A DNA stretch of 28,692 nucleotides from JBGSWL01 sp041752455. GTDB lineage: Bacteria; Pseudomonadota; Alphaproteobacteria; Rhizobiales; Rhizobiaceae. The DNA lies in the NCBI GenBank assembly GCA_041752455.1, contig JBGSWL010000144.1, positions 1 through 28,692 on the forward strand, in the 5' to 3' direction. A program made the position numbers and the translations under genes. Shown in pieces: positions 8,124 to 15,412 of this stretch (position 1 is the first letter of the stretch; the number at the start of each line of letters is the position of its first letter). Below the pieces are notes generated by a model. It searched no databases. It saw nothing but the letters and a program-made list of their open reading frames with translations, and had not been told where the DNA came from.

Positions 8124-9047
8124 ATGTCTGCACGTCCGGCCGACCGTCCCTTGCCCGACCGCCACCGCTTTCGCGGTTCGATGACAGCGTTGGTGACGCC
8201 GTTCGATGCGGCGGGCCGGCTCGACGAGGCGGCATTTCGCGCATTGGTCGACTGGCAAGTCGAAGAGGGCACCACCGGTCTCATCCCGGTCGGGACGACG
8301 GGCGAATCGCCGACGCTGACCCATGACGAGCACAAGCGCATCGTCGAAATCTGCATCGAGCAGAATGCCGGCCGCGCGGTCGTCATTGCCGGTGCCGGTT
8401 CCAACAACACGGCCGAAGCTGTCGATCTCGCCCAGTATGCTGAAACCGCAGGCGCCGACGCGGTACTGGTCGTCACGCCCTACTACAACAAGCCGAACCA
8501 GCGCGGCCTTTACGCCCATTTTGCCGCGGTGGCGCAGGCGATCGATATCCCGATCATCGTCTACAACATTCCGCCGCGCTCGGTCATCGACCTGATGCCT
8601 GAGACGCTCGGGCGGCTTGCCGCCGACTTTGCCAATATCTGGGGCGTCAAGGATGCGACCGCCAAGCTCGACCGTGTGCCAGAGACCCGCATCACCTGCG
8701 GCACCGATTTCATCCAGCTTTCGGGCGAGGATGCGACCGCCGTCGGCTTCAATGCGCAGGGCGGCGTCGGCTGCATCTCGGTGACCGCCAATGTCGCGCC
8801 GCGCCTGTGCGCGCAAATGCAGGAGGCAACCCTTGCCGGCGACTATGCAACCGCACTGACCTTTCAGGACCGGCTGATGCCGCTGCACAAGGCGATCTTC
8901 GCCGAGGCCGGTGTTACGGGCGCCAAGTATGCGCTGTCGCGCCTCGGCCGCATGCAAAACATGGTGCGTTCGCCGCTGGTGACGGTCGAAGAGGGCACGG
9001 CCGCCCAACTTGATGCCGCCATGCGCAGCGCCGGGCTCTTGAACTGA
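8124..9047 (+). CDS. dapA: 4-hydroxy-tetrahydrodipicolinate synthase
   Basis: 307 residues. It condenses pyruvate with aspartate semialdehyde, the first committed step to diaminopimelate and lysine, in the cytosol. All key sites are present: Gly-Thr-Thr-Gly-Glu with Thr58/Thr59, Pro-Tyr-Tyr-Asn-Lys-Pro near 119-124, Tyr147 in Val-Tyr-Asn-Ile-Pro, and the Schiff-base Lys176 in Trp-Gly-Val-Lys-Asp. The family is usually about 290-295 residues; this start leaves a short polar N-terminal extension. I chose ATG 8124 because GGAG lies 7 bases ahead (8111-8114 and following); the frame is open to 8007, but that would place a possible promoter inside the gene. smpB follows 26 bases after the stop, as in many rhizobia, so the two are probably co-transcribed. 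Confidence 0.95.
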   Translation: MSARPADRPLPDRHRFRGSMTALVTPFDAAGRLDEAAFRALVDWQVEEGTTGLIPVGTTGESPTLTHDEHKRIVEICIEQNAGRAVVIAGAGSNNTAEAVDLAQYAETAGADAVLVVTPYYNKPNQRGLYAHFAAVAQAIDIPIIVYNIPPRSVIDLMPETLGRLAADFANIWGVKDATAKLDRVPETRITCGTDFIQLSGEDATAVGFNAQGGVGCISVTANVAPRLCAQMQEATLAGDYATALTFQDRLMPLHKAIFAEAGVTGAKYALSRLGRMQNMVRSPLVTVEEGTAAQLDAAMRSAGLLN

Positions 9048-9073
9048 GCGGCCAAGCCGCCCAGTTTTCCATC

Positions 9074-9556
9074 ATGGCCAAGCAAACCAAGGAAGCCCAG
9101 ACCCGGCGCAAACTCGTTGCCGAGAACCGCAAGGCGCGCTTCAACTTCGAAATCATGGATACGGTCGAGGCCGGGATCATGCTGCAAGGCACGGAGGTCA
9201 AATCCCTGCGCCTTGGCGTGGCCAACATTGCCGAAAGCTATGCAAGCTTTGAAGATGGCGAGATGTGGCTGATCAACAGCCACATTCCCGAATATCTTGA
9301 GGCCAACCGCTTCAATCACGACACCCGCCGGCGCCGCAAGCTGTTGCTCAACAAGCGGCAGATCGCCCGCATGGTGCAGGCAACAGACCGCGAGGGCATG
9401 ACGGTCGTGCCGCTCAAACTCTACTTCAATGACAAGGGCCGCGCCAAGCTGGAACTCGCCGTCGCCAGAGGCAAGAAACTGCATGACAAGCGCGAGACTG
9501 CCAAGGAACGCGATTGGCAGCGCGACAAGGCCCGCCTGATGCGCGACAAGGGTTGA
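9074..9556 (+). CDS. smpB: SsrA (tmRNA)-binding protein SmpB
   Basis: 160 residues, the normal length. SmpB binds tmRNA and brings it to stalled ribosomes for trans-translation. Seen here: the N-terminal Asn-Arg-Lys-Ala-Arg-Phe-(Asn/Asp)-(Phe/Tyr) strand, Gly-Thr-Glu-Val-Lys-Ser-Leu-Arg, the Tyr-Ala-x-Phe / Leu-Ile-Asn-x-His-Ile-Pro-Glu-Tyr core, His-(Asp)-x-x-Arg-x-Arg-Lys-Leu-Leu-Leu, and a basic C-terminal tail (Lys-Leu-His-Asp-Lys-Arg-Glu-Thr then Arg-Asp) that reaches the decoding centre. Only 26 bases separate it from dapA, with a small GCGGC/GCCGC hairpin between. No tmRNA gene is visible in the window. Confidence 0.96.
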   Translation: MAKQTKEAQTRRKLVAENRKARFNFEIMDTVEAGIMLQGTEVKSLRLGVANIAESYASFEDGEMWLINSHIPEYLEANRFNHDTRRRRKLLLNKRQIARMVQATDREGMTVVPLKLYFNDKGRAKLELAVARGKKLHDKRETAKERDWQRDKARLMRDKG

Positions 9557-9581
9557 TTTTTTCAACCGCCGATGGCTCCCC

Positions 9582-9610
9582 TTGTATATCCAGCAGCGCT
9601 GATATAAGAT
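9582..9610 (+). promoter_or_regulatory. Possible promoter for the rhodanese gene
   Basis: TTGTAT (9582-9587), 17 bases, TAAGAT (9605-9610), inside a locally AT-rich stretch just after smpB. Start of transcription would be near 9617, giving a ~23-base leader with a CGGAG ribosome site. By-eye match only; the gene could also be read through from smpB. Confidence 0.3.
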
Positions 9611-9639
9611 GCGAAAAACGCATTCATACGGAGCTTCCC

Positions 9640-9990
9640 ATGATTTCCGGAGCCATTGCCGCCCTTCGCGCCGCCACATCCATGGGCGGCAACAGCACGA
9701 TCAGCCATGAGGAACTCGTCGAAGCCCACGCGGCGGGCGCGGTGACCATTGTCGATGTGCGCGAACCGGCGGAATATCGCGGCGGCCACATCGCCGGTGC
9801 GATCAACATGCCGTTGTCAGCGTTTCAGGCGCCGAAGATCCCGAAGGACAAGCCGATCATTGTCTATTGCGCATCCGGTGCGCGTTCAAACATGGCGCTT
9901 GGCATGCTCAAACAGGCCGGCTTCGAGAATGTTCGCAACTATCGGCCCGGCTTCGGCATCTGGCGCATGCAGGGCGGCGCCTGCGCCTGA
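9640..9990 (+). CDS. Single-domain rhodanese (sulfurtransferase-like)
   Basis: 116 residues, one rhodanese domain of the GlpE/PspE size. The active-site loop Cys-Ala-Ser-Gly-Ala-Arg-Ser begins with the catalytic Cys that would carry a persulfide, and the family hallmark Val-Asp-Val-Arg-Glu-(x)2-Glu-(x)n-Gly-His-Ile-x-Gly-Ala-Ile-Asn is present near residues 35-57. Such proteins move sulfane sulfur between thiosulfate or persulfide donors and acceptors; the partner here is unknown. I start at ATG 9640, since CGGAG lies 6-7 bases ahead; the open frame extends upstream into smpB but has no ribosome site. No signal peptide, so cytoplasmic. It converges with the NYN gene with 17 bases between. Confidence 0.88.
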   Translation: MISGAIAALRAATSMGGNSTISHEELVEAHAAGAVTIVDVREPAEYRGGHIAGAINMPLSAFQAPKIPKDKPIIVYCASGARSNMALGMLKQAGFENVRNYRPGFGIWRMQGGACA

Positions 9991-10007
9991 TCGACGGCGA
10001 CTGACGT

Positions 10008-10625
10008 TCAGTCGAACGCCTGCTCGTCATCGTCGCCGTCCACGTCATCGTCATTGACCGACGGCTGAAGCCGGTCTTGGCGCATGGCCGGGCGCTCCGA
10101 CGGATCGCGACCGATTTCCGACTGCAGGCTGCGCAATTCGATGAAGTGATCGGCCTGACGTCGAAGATCATCGGCGATCATTGGCGGCTGCGAGGCGAGC
10201 GTCGAGACGACCGAAACCTTCTTGCCCTTGCGCTGCAACGCATCGACCAGCGAGCGGAAATCGCCGTCGCCGGAGAAAAGCACGGCATGATCGATGGCAT
10301 CTGACAGTTCCATGGCATCGATGGCCAGTTCGATGTCCATGTTGCCCTTGATCTTGCGGCGCCCCATCGCGTCGGTAAACTCCTTGGCGGGCTTGGTGAC
10401 CACCGTATAACCGTTGTAGTCCAGCCAATCGATCAGCGGACGGATCGAGGAATACTCCTGATCCTCGATCAGCGCGGTATAGTAGTAGGCCCGCAGCAGA
10501 TAGCCCTTGCCCTGAAAGGCCTTGAGCAGCTTGCGGTAGTCGATGTCGAAGCCGAGTGTCTTGGCCGCAGCGTAAAGATTGGCGCCATCGATGAAGAGAG
10601 CAATTTTCTCGCGTTGATCGAACAT
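10008..10625 (-). CDS. NYN-domain (LabA/DUF88) protein, PIN-like ribonuclease fold
   Basis: 205 residues. The NYN fold is related to PIN nucleases and uses a cluster of aspartates with metal. Those residues are visible: Asp13 in Phe-Ile-Asp-Gly-Ala-Asn, Asp97 in Lys-Gly-Asn-Met-Asp-Ile-Glu-Leu-Ala-Ile-Asp-Ala-Met, and Asp120/Asp122 in Phe-Ser-Gly-Asp-Gly-Asp-Phe. The last ~20 residues are mostly Asp and Glu, an acidic tail outside the domain. Family members are known or suspected RNases, but no target is established for this group. AAGGAA ahead of ATG 10625 supports the start. It is divergent from rpoZ, 248 bases away. Confidence 0.88.
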   Translation of the reverse strand: MFDQREKIALFIDGANLYAAAKTLGFDIDYRKLLKAFQGKGYLLRAYYYTALIEDQEYSSIRPLIDWLDYNGYTVVTKPAKEFTDAMGRRKIKGNMDIELAIDAMELSDAIDHAVLFSGDGDFRSLVDALQRKGKKVSVVSTLASQPPMIADDLRRQADHFIELRSLQSEIGRDPSERPAMRQDRLQPSVNDDDVDGDDDEQAFD

Positions 10626-10873
10626 GGAATTTCCTTGGTTTCAATGAATGGTAACAGCAAACAGGGCCGCGTTGCCATGTCGGCCCGAATTGATCAAGAT
10701 ACCGGTGAATGAGAGGTCGCGAACCGGGCATTTTTGTGTTGAAATCCTTGTGGCAACCATGATTTTGACCCAATCACAGGCCACCCCCGGCACCATGGTT
10801 GCATGACCCGGCGCGCTGGTGTAAGGCCCTGCAACCCAGCCGAACAATTCGCCACCGTTGAAGGAGCGCCCCC

Positions 10874-11245
10874 ATGGCACGCGTGACCGTCGAAGATTGC
10901 ATCGACAAGGTTGAAAACCGTTTCGATCTCGTGCTCCTTGCTGCCCATCGCGCCCGGCAGATTTCGCAAGGCGGCCATATCACCATCGACCGCGACAACG
11001 ACAAGAACCCGGTCGTTGCCCTGCGCGAGATTGCCGACCAGACCCTGTCGCCCGGCGATCTGCGCGAAGACCTGATCCATTCGCTGCAAAAGCATGTCGA
11101 AGTCGATGAGCCGGAAGCCGATCTGTCCGGTGAATCCGGCGATGGCGAAACCCTCGCCCAGATCACCTTTGGCACGGTAATGTCGGAAGACGAACTGCTC
11201 GCCGGCATCGAAGGGCTTGTCCCGCCGGAAAAGACCGACGAGTGA
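10874..11245 (+). CDS. rpoZ: DNA-directed RNA polymerase subunit omega
   Basis: 123 residues. Omega wraps the beta-prime C-terminus and aids assembly of RNA polymerase; in some bacteria it also forms part of a ppGpp site. The conserved start Met-Ala-Arg-Val-Thr-Val-Glu-Asp-Cys, then Asn-Arg-Phe-(Asp/Glu)-Leu-Val-Leu-Leu-Ala-Ala-x-Arg-Ala-Arg-Gln-(Ile/Leu) and Lys-Asn-Pro-Val-Val-Ala-Leu-Arg-Glu-Ile-Ala are all present. The acidic C-terminal half is longer than in E. coli (91 residues), as is usual in alphaproteobacteria. GGAGCG is the ribosome site. It is followed by a strong terminator and then rsh, so the polymerase subunit and the alarmone enzyme are neighbours. Confidence 0.95.
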   Translation: MARVTVEDCIDKVENRFDLVLLAAHRARQISQGGHITIDRDNDKNPVVALREIADQTLSPGDLREDLIHSLQKHVEVDEPEADLSGESGDGETLAQITFGTVMSEDELLAGIEGLVPPEKTDE

Positions 11246-11267
11246 CATGACTTTTCAAGCGCCCTCT

Positions 11268-11296
11268 TTGCGAGGCGCGCTGTCAGTGCGTATATA
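11268..11296 (+). promoter_or_regulatory. Likely rsh promoter overlapping the rpoZ terminator
   Basis: TTGCGA (11268-11273), exactly 17 bases, then TATATA (11291-11296). The predicted start, about 11303, falls on the first bases of the terminator stem. There is no other room for a promoter between the terminator and the rsh ribosome site. By-eye prediction. Confidence 0.45.
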
Positions 11297-11300
11297 TCTG

Positions 11301-11332
11301 ATGCGCCGGTCATGATGGGCCGGCGCATTTTT
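11301..11332 (+). terminator. Intrinsic terminator after rpoZ
   Basis: Perfect 9-bp stem ATGCGCCGG / CCGGCGCAT (11301-11309 with 11320-11328), 10-base loop, followed by a five-T run. It ends 20 bases before the rsh start codon, leaving only room for the rsh ribosome site. Confidence 0.87.
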
Positions 11333-11352
11333 CTGTCCGGAGCACTTTGCCG

Positions 11353-13656
11353 ATGATGCGGCAATACGAGCTTGTCGAGCGCGTCCAGCGCTACAAGCCC
11401 AATGTCAATGAGGCCTTGCTGAACAAGGCCTATGTCTATGCCATGAACAAGCATGGCGGGCAGACGCGCGCCTCCGGAGACCCGTATTTCTCCCATCCGC
11501 TGGAAGTGGCGGCAATCCTCACCGAAATGCGGCTCGACGAGACGACGATCGCCGTCGCACTTCTGCACGATACGATCGAGGATACGTCCGCGACCCGCGT
11601 CGAGATCGAGGAACTGTTCGGCGCCGACACGGCCCGTCTGGTCGAAGGGCTGACCAAGCTGAAAAAGCTGGATCTGGTCTCCAAGAAGGCGGCGCAGGCG
11701 GAGAACCTTCGCAAGCTGCTGCTGGCGATTGCCGACGATGTGCGCGTCCTGCTGGTCAAGCTTGCCGACCGGCTGCACAACATGCGCACGCTCGAGCACA
11801 TGCGCGAGGACAAGCGTGCCCGCATTGCCGAAGAGACGATGGACATCTATGCGCCGCTCGCCGGGCGCATGGGCATGCAGGACATGCGCGACGAGCTTGA
11901 AGAACTGGCCTTCAAGTACATCAATCCGGAAGCCTATGTGACCGTGACCGACCGCCTTGCGCAGATCACCGCGCGCAACAAGGGCCTTCTGGAAGACATC
12001 ACGAAGACGCTGCGCACGCTCTTGGCTGACAACGGCATCCATGCCGACGTCACCAACCGACAAAAGAAGGCCTGGTCGGTCTTCAAGAAGATGGAATCCA
12101 AGGGCCTGTCCTTCGAGCAGCTGTCCGACATTTTCGGCTTTCGCATCTTCGTGCAGACCGAAGATGACTGCTACCGCGCCCTTGGCATCGTCCACCGCGC
12201 CTGGAAGATGGTGCCGGGCCGGTTCAAGGACTATATCTCGACGCCCAAGCAGAACGACTACCGCTCGCTGCACACGACGATTGTCGGCCCGTCCAAGCAG
12301 CGCGTCGAACTGCAGATCCGCACCCGCGACATGCATGAGATCGCCGAATATGGCGTTGCCGCCCACGCGATCTACAAGGACGCGCGACCAGGCCCGGGCG
12401 ACGCCAAAGGCAATGGCAAAACCAACGGCAAGTCCAATGGTGCCGGTCATGAGGACGATGATGGCGGCGGTCATCCGTTCGAGGATACGCAGGCCTATGC
12501 GTGGCTGCGCCGCACCATCGAAACCCTGTCGGAAGGCGATCACCCCGAAGAGTTTCTCGAGCACACCAAGCTCGAACTGTTCCAGGACCAGGTCTTCTGC
12601 TTCTCGCCCAAGGGCAAGCTGATTGCCCTGCCCAAAGGCGCCATTCCGGTCGATTTTGCCTACGCGGTGCACACCGACATCGGCAACACCTGTATAGGTG
12701 CCAAGATCAACGGGCGCATCATGCCGCTGGTGACACAGTTGCAGAACGGCGACGAAGTCGAGATCGTCCGGTCCGGTTCGGCCGCTCCGCCGGCGGCCTG
12801 GGAGAACCTCGTCAAGACTGGCAAGGCGCGCGCCGCGATCCGCCGTGCCAGCCGCATCGCCGTGCGCAAACAGTATTCCGGCCTTGGCCACCGCATTCTG
12901 GAGCGATCCTTCGAGCGTGCAGGCCGTCCGTTCTCGCGTGAAATCCTGAAAGACGGGCTGAGCCGTCTTGCCCATACCGAAGTTGACGATGTGCTGGCGG
13001 CCGTCGGGCGCGGCGAATTGTCGTCTGCCCATGTGATCAAGGCCGTCTTCCCGGATTTCCAGCCGGAGGCGATGACGACACCGATCAACGCCGAACTTCT
13101 GGGTGCTGGCTGGTTCAACCTGTCGGATGCCAACGGCATGATGTTCCGCTTTCCCGAAGCGGAGGCCAAAGGCAACGAGCCGGTATCCGGCGACGTCTTC
13201 CAGGAGCGCACCATGCCGATCCGCGGCGCATCCGGCGATCTGCCCGTGCGGTTTTCGCCGGAAGGCGCGGTTCCCGGCGACCGGATCGTCGGCATTGCCA
13301 CGCCGGGCAAGGGGATCACGATCTACCCGATCCAGTCGCCCGCGCTGGCCGCCTATGATGACCAGCCGGAGCGCTGGATCGATGTGCGCTGGGACATCGA
13401 CCGCACCAACCGGCGCCGGTTTCCGGCCCAGATCATCGTCACGGCCATCAATGCGCCGGGCTCGCTGGCCGAGATCGCGACCGTCATGGCCAACAATGAT
13501 GCGAACATTCATACGCTGTCGATGGTGCGCACGGCTCCCGACTTCACCGAAATGGTGTTTGATCTGGAAGTCTGGGACATCAAGCACCTGACCCGTCTGC
13601 TTGGCCAGTTGCGCGACAGCACCGCCGTCTCGACGGCCGACCGGGTCAATGGTTGA
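11353..13656 (+). CDS. rsh: Bifunctional (p)ppGpp synthetase/hydrolase (RelA/SpoT homologue)
   Basis: 767 residues, full length. It makes and breaks the alarmone (p)ppGpp and so sets the stringent response. Domains in order: HD hydrolase (about 30-160) with intact His72-Asp73-Thr-Ile-Glu76-Asp77 and Leu-Ala-Asp-Arg-Leu-His-Asn-Met-Arg-Thr; synthetase (about 230-345) with Gly-Phe-Arg-Ile, Asp-Tyr-Ile-(Ser)-x-Pro-Lys and Tyr-x-Ser-Leu-His-Thr; TGS (about 413-475) with Pro-Lys-Gly-Ala-Ile-Pro-Val-Asp-Phe-Ala-Tyr; and a C-terminal ACT (from about 693). Both activities should be intact. Between synthetase and TGS, residues about 345-377 are a Gly/Asn/Asp-rich low-complexity insert. Of TTG 11347, ATG 11353 and ATG 11356, I pick 11353, with GGAG at 11339-11342. 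It heads the run of genes through recO. Confidence 0.95.
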   Translation: MMRQYELVERVQRYKPNVNEALLNKAYVYAMNKHGGQTRASGDPYFSHPLEVAAILTEMRLDETTIAVALLHDTIEDTSATRVEIEELFGADTARLVEGLTKLKKLDLVSKKAAQAENLRKLLLAIADDVRVLLVKLADRLHNMRTLEHMREDKRARIAEETMDIYAPLAGRMGMQDMRDELEELAFKYINPEAYVTVTDRLAQITARNKGLLEDITKTLRTLLADNGIHADVTNRQKKAWSVFKKMESKGLSFEQLSDIFGFRIFVQTEDDCYRALGIVHRAWKMVPGRFKDYISTPKQNDYRSLHTTIVGPSKQRVELQIRTRDMHEIAEYGVAAHAIYKDARPGPGDAKGNGKTNGKSNGAGHEDDDGGGHPFEDTQAYAWLRRTIETLSEGDHPEEFLEHTKLELFQDQVFCFSPKGKLIALPKGAIPVDFAYAVHTDIGNTCIGAKINGRIMPLVTQLQNGDEVEIVRSGSAAPPAAWENLVKTGKARAAIRRASRIAVRKQYSGLGHRILERSFERAGRPFSREILKDGLSRLAHTEVDDVLAAVGRGELSSAHVIKAVFPDFQPEAMTTPINAELLGAGWFNLSDANGMMFRFPEAEAKGNEPVSGDVFQERTMPIRGASGDLPVRFSPEGAVPGDRIVGIATPGKGITIYPIQSPALAAYDDQPERWIDVRWDIDRTNRRRFPAQIIVTAINAPGSLAEIATVMANNDANIHTLSMVRTAPDFTEMVFDLEVWDIKHLTRLLGQLRDSTAVSTADRVNG

Positions 13657-13681
13657 AATGAGCGCACAAGAGGAAACCCCG

Positions 13682-14269
13682 ATGCCGATGACCACCGAAG
13701 ACGTGCTTGATGTATTCCGGTCGGCGGGCGCGGTTCTGGAAGGGCATTTCATTTTGACCTCGGGCCTGCGCAGCCCGATCTTCCTGCAGAAGGCCCGTGT
13801 CTTCATGCATGCCGACAAGACCGAGACGCTGTGCCGCGCGCTGGCGCAAAAGGTCCGCGCCGAGGTGGCAGGGGACATCGACTATTGCGTCGGGCCGGCC
13901 ATCGGCGGGTTGATCCCGGCCTATGAGACATCGCGCCATTTGCAGGTTCCGGCAATCTGGGTCGAGCGCGAAAACGGCGTCTTTGCCCTGCGCCGGTTCG
14001 AGATCGAGAAGGGCGCCCGCGTCGTCATCATCGAGGACATCGTCACGACGGGCCTGTCGATTCGCGAGACGATTGCCTGCCTGACAGCGCTTGGCGCCGA
14101 CGTGGTCGCTGCGGCCTGTCTGATCGACCGGTCGGCGGGCAAGGCCGATGTCGGCGTGCCGCTGATTGCGCTTGCGCAATACGAGGTGCCGGCCTACCCG
14201 GCAGACAAACTTCCGCCTGAACTCGCCGCAATACCGCCGGTCAAGCCCGGCAGCCGCACCACCATCTGA
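13682..14269 (+). CDS. pyrE: Orotate phosphoribosyltransferase
   Basis: 195 residues. It joins orotate to PRPP to give OMP in pyrimidine synthesis. The PRPP-binding motif is clear: Val-Val-Ile-Ile-Glu-Asp-Ile-Val-Thr-Thr-Gly-Leu-Ser, about residues 117-129. Also present are the substrate-side Gly-His-Phe-(x)-Leu-Thr-Ser-Gly-(x)-Arg-Ser and Gly-Pro-Ala-Ile-Gly-Gly. I chose ATG 13682 because AGAGGAAA lies 8 bases ahead; ATG 13658 and 13649 are in frame too and would overlap the end of rsh. It begins 25 bases after rsh, and the DUF2062 gene starts 34 bases after its stop, so all are probably on one transcript. Confidence 0.94.
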   Translation: MPMTTEDVLDVFRSAGAVLEGHFILTSGLRSPIFLQKARVFMHADKTETLCRALAQKVRAEVAGDIDYCVGPAIGGLIPAYETSRHLQVPAIWVERENGVFALRRFEIEKGARVVIIEDIVTTGLSIRETIACLTALGADVVAAACLIDRSAGKADVGVPLIALAQYEVPAYPADKLPPELAAIPPVKPGSRTTI

Positions 14270-14303
14270 CAAGGGCCAAGGGCCTGACGGGACGCAATCG
14301 CAA

Positions 14304-14912
14304 ATGCTGTTCAAACGCCGCGACAAGGAAGACCGATGGACCCGGCTTAGGGTCTATTTTCTGCCGCGGCGCAACTATGCGCGTTCGTTCCGCTATGTCG
14401 GCAAGCGTGTGCTGCGCCTGCGCGGGACACCGCACGCCATTGCGACCGGGTTTTCCGCCGGATCGTTTGCATCCTTCACGCCGTTCATGGGCTTTCACTT
14501 CATCCTGTCGTTTGCCATTGCCTGGCTGTTTCGCGGTTCGATGATTGCTGCAGCCTTCGGGACAGCAGTCGGCAATCCCCTGACATTTCCCTTCATCTGG
14601 GCCGCAACGCTCAGCATCGGCCGGATCATTCTCGGGAGCGACCGGGGGGAAAGCGATGCGGCAGGCTTCGGCGAATTGCTGGCAGAGCAGGGGTTTGTAG
14701 CGCTGTGGGAGCCATTCATCCTGCCGATGCTGGTCGGCGGCGTGCCGCTTGGCCTTCTGTCGGTTGCGGTATTCTATCCGCTGACCCGGATCACGGTTGC
14801 GGCCTTCCAGACACGAAAGGCCGCGCGGCTTGCCGCAGGAGCCTGGAAGCGTCAGCAACGCGACGCCGAAGCGTCCGACACGGCATCGGCTTCATTGGAG
14901 ACGCAGGCATGA
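14304..14912 (+). CDS. DUF2062 inner-membrane protein
   Basis: 202 residues. Two to three hydrophobic helices are visible: about residues 45-75 with Thr-Pro-Phe-Met-Gly-Phe-His, 78-105 with the family's Gly-Asn-Pro-Leu-Thr-Phe-Pro, and about 145-170 near the C-terminus. The N-terminal 35 residues and the C-terminal 35 are strongly basic or polar and should be cytoplasmic. This is the domain of unknown function DUF2062, widespread next to acpS in rhizobia; its job is not established. The stop overlaps the acpS start (ATGA), so the two are translationally coupled. The ribosome site ahead of ATG 14304 is weak (GGGAC), and translation may depend on pyrE. Confidence 0.85.
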   Translation: MLFKRRDKEDRWTRLRVYFLPRRNYARSFRYVGKRVLRLRGTPHAIATGFSAGSFASFTPFMGFHFILSFAIAWLFRGSMIAAAFGTAVGNPLTFPFIWAATLSIGRIILGSDRGESDAAGFGELLAEQGFVALWEPFILPMLVGGVPLGLLSVAVFYPLTRITVAAFQTRKAARLAAGAWKRQQRDAEASDTASASLETQA

Positions 14913-15310
14913 TCATCGGCATCGGCAGTGACCTGATCGACATCCGCCGGATCGAGAAGACGCTCGAGCGCCATGGCGATCGCTTCACGCAGCGCATCTT
15001 CACCGAGATCGAGCGGGTCAAGTCTGACCGCCGGCGCGAACGCGCCGCATCCTATGCCAAGCGGTTTGCCGCCAAGGAGGCGTGCTCCAAGGCGCTGGGC
15101 ACCGGCCTGTCCCACGGCGTCTATTGGCGCGACATGGGCGTGATCAATCTGCCGAGCGGCAAACCGACCATGAATTTGACAAATGGTGCGGCAAAAAGGC
15201 TGGCAGAGATGACCCCGGCCGACCACGACGTGCACATTCACCTGACAATCACCGACGATTTTCCGCTGGCGCAGGCCTTCGTGATCATCGAAGCCCTTGA
15301 GAGCAAGTGA
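14909..15310 (+). CDS. acpS: Holo-[acyl-carrier-protein] synthase
   Basis: 133 residues, normal length. It transfers the 4'-phosphopantetheine arm from CoA to acyl carrier protein. Metal and catalytic residues are in place: Asp8 in Gly-Ile-Gly-(Ser/Thr)-Asp-Leu-(Ile/Val) and Glu57 in Arg-Phe-Ala-Ala-Lys-Glu-Ala. The usual Gly-Thr-Gly-Leu and a late Ala-(x)-Ala-Phe-Val-Ile-(Ile/Val)-Glu strand also fit. GGAG lies 8 bases ahead of the ATG, which overlaps the DUF2062 stop in an ATGA junction. lepB follows after about 100 bases. Confidence 0.95.
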   Translation: MIIGIGSDLIDIRRIEKTLERHGDRFTQRIFTEIERVKSDRRRERAASYAKRFAAKEACSKALGTGLSHGVYWRDMGVINLPSGKPTMNLTNGAAKRLAEMTPADHDVHIHLTITDDFPLAQAFVIIEALESK

Positions 15311-15412
15311 CGTTGAGACCGGCACGACGTTGCCGCGAGCGACCCGGCATACTAAGAGGCGCCAAGGATTTGGCGGCCGCCAGACAGGAAAGCGACAAGC
15401 AGGACCATGACC

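Noticed and set aside
9551..9567. GGTTGA-TTTTT-TCAACC hairpin at the end of smpB
   Set aside because: The T-run is in the loop rather than after the stem, and the stem overlaps the stop codon, so it does not read as a terminator.
10626..10873. Possible rpoZ promoter
   Set aside because: Several TTG-type hexamers are present, but none has a convincing -10 at 16-18 bases.
10774..13878. A 1034-codon open frame antisense to rpoZ and rsh
   Set aside because: It is a high-GC shadow: the plus strand holds unmistakable rpoZ and rsh genes over the same bases, and the antisense product has no recognisable domain.
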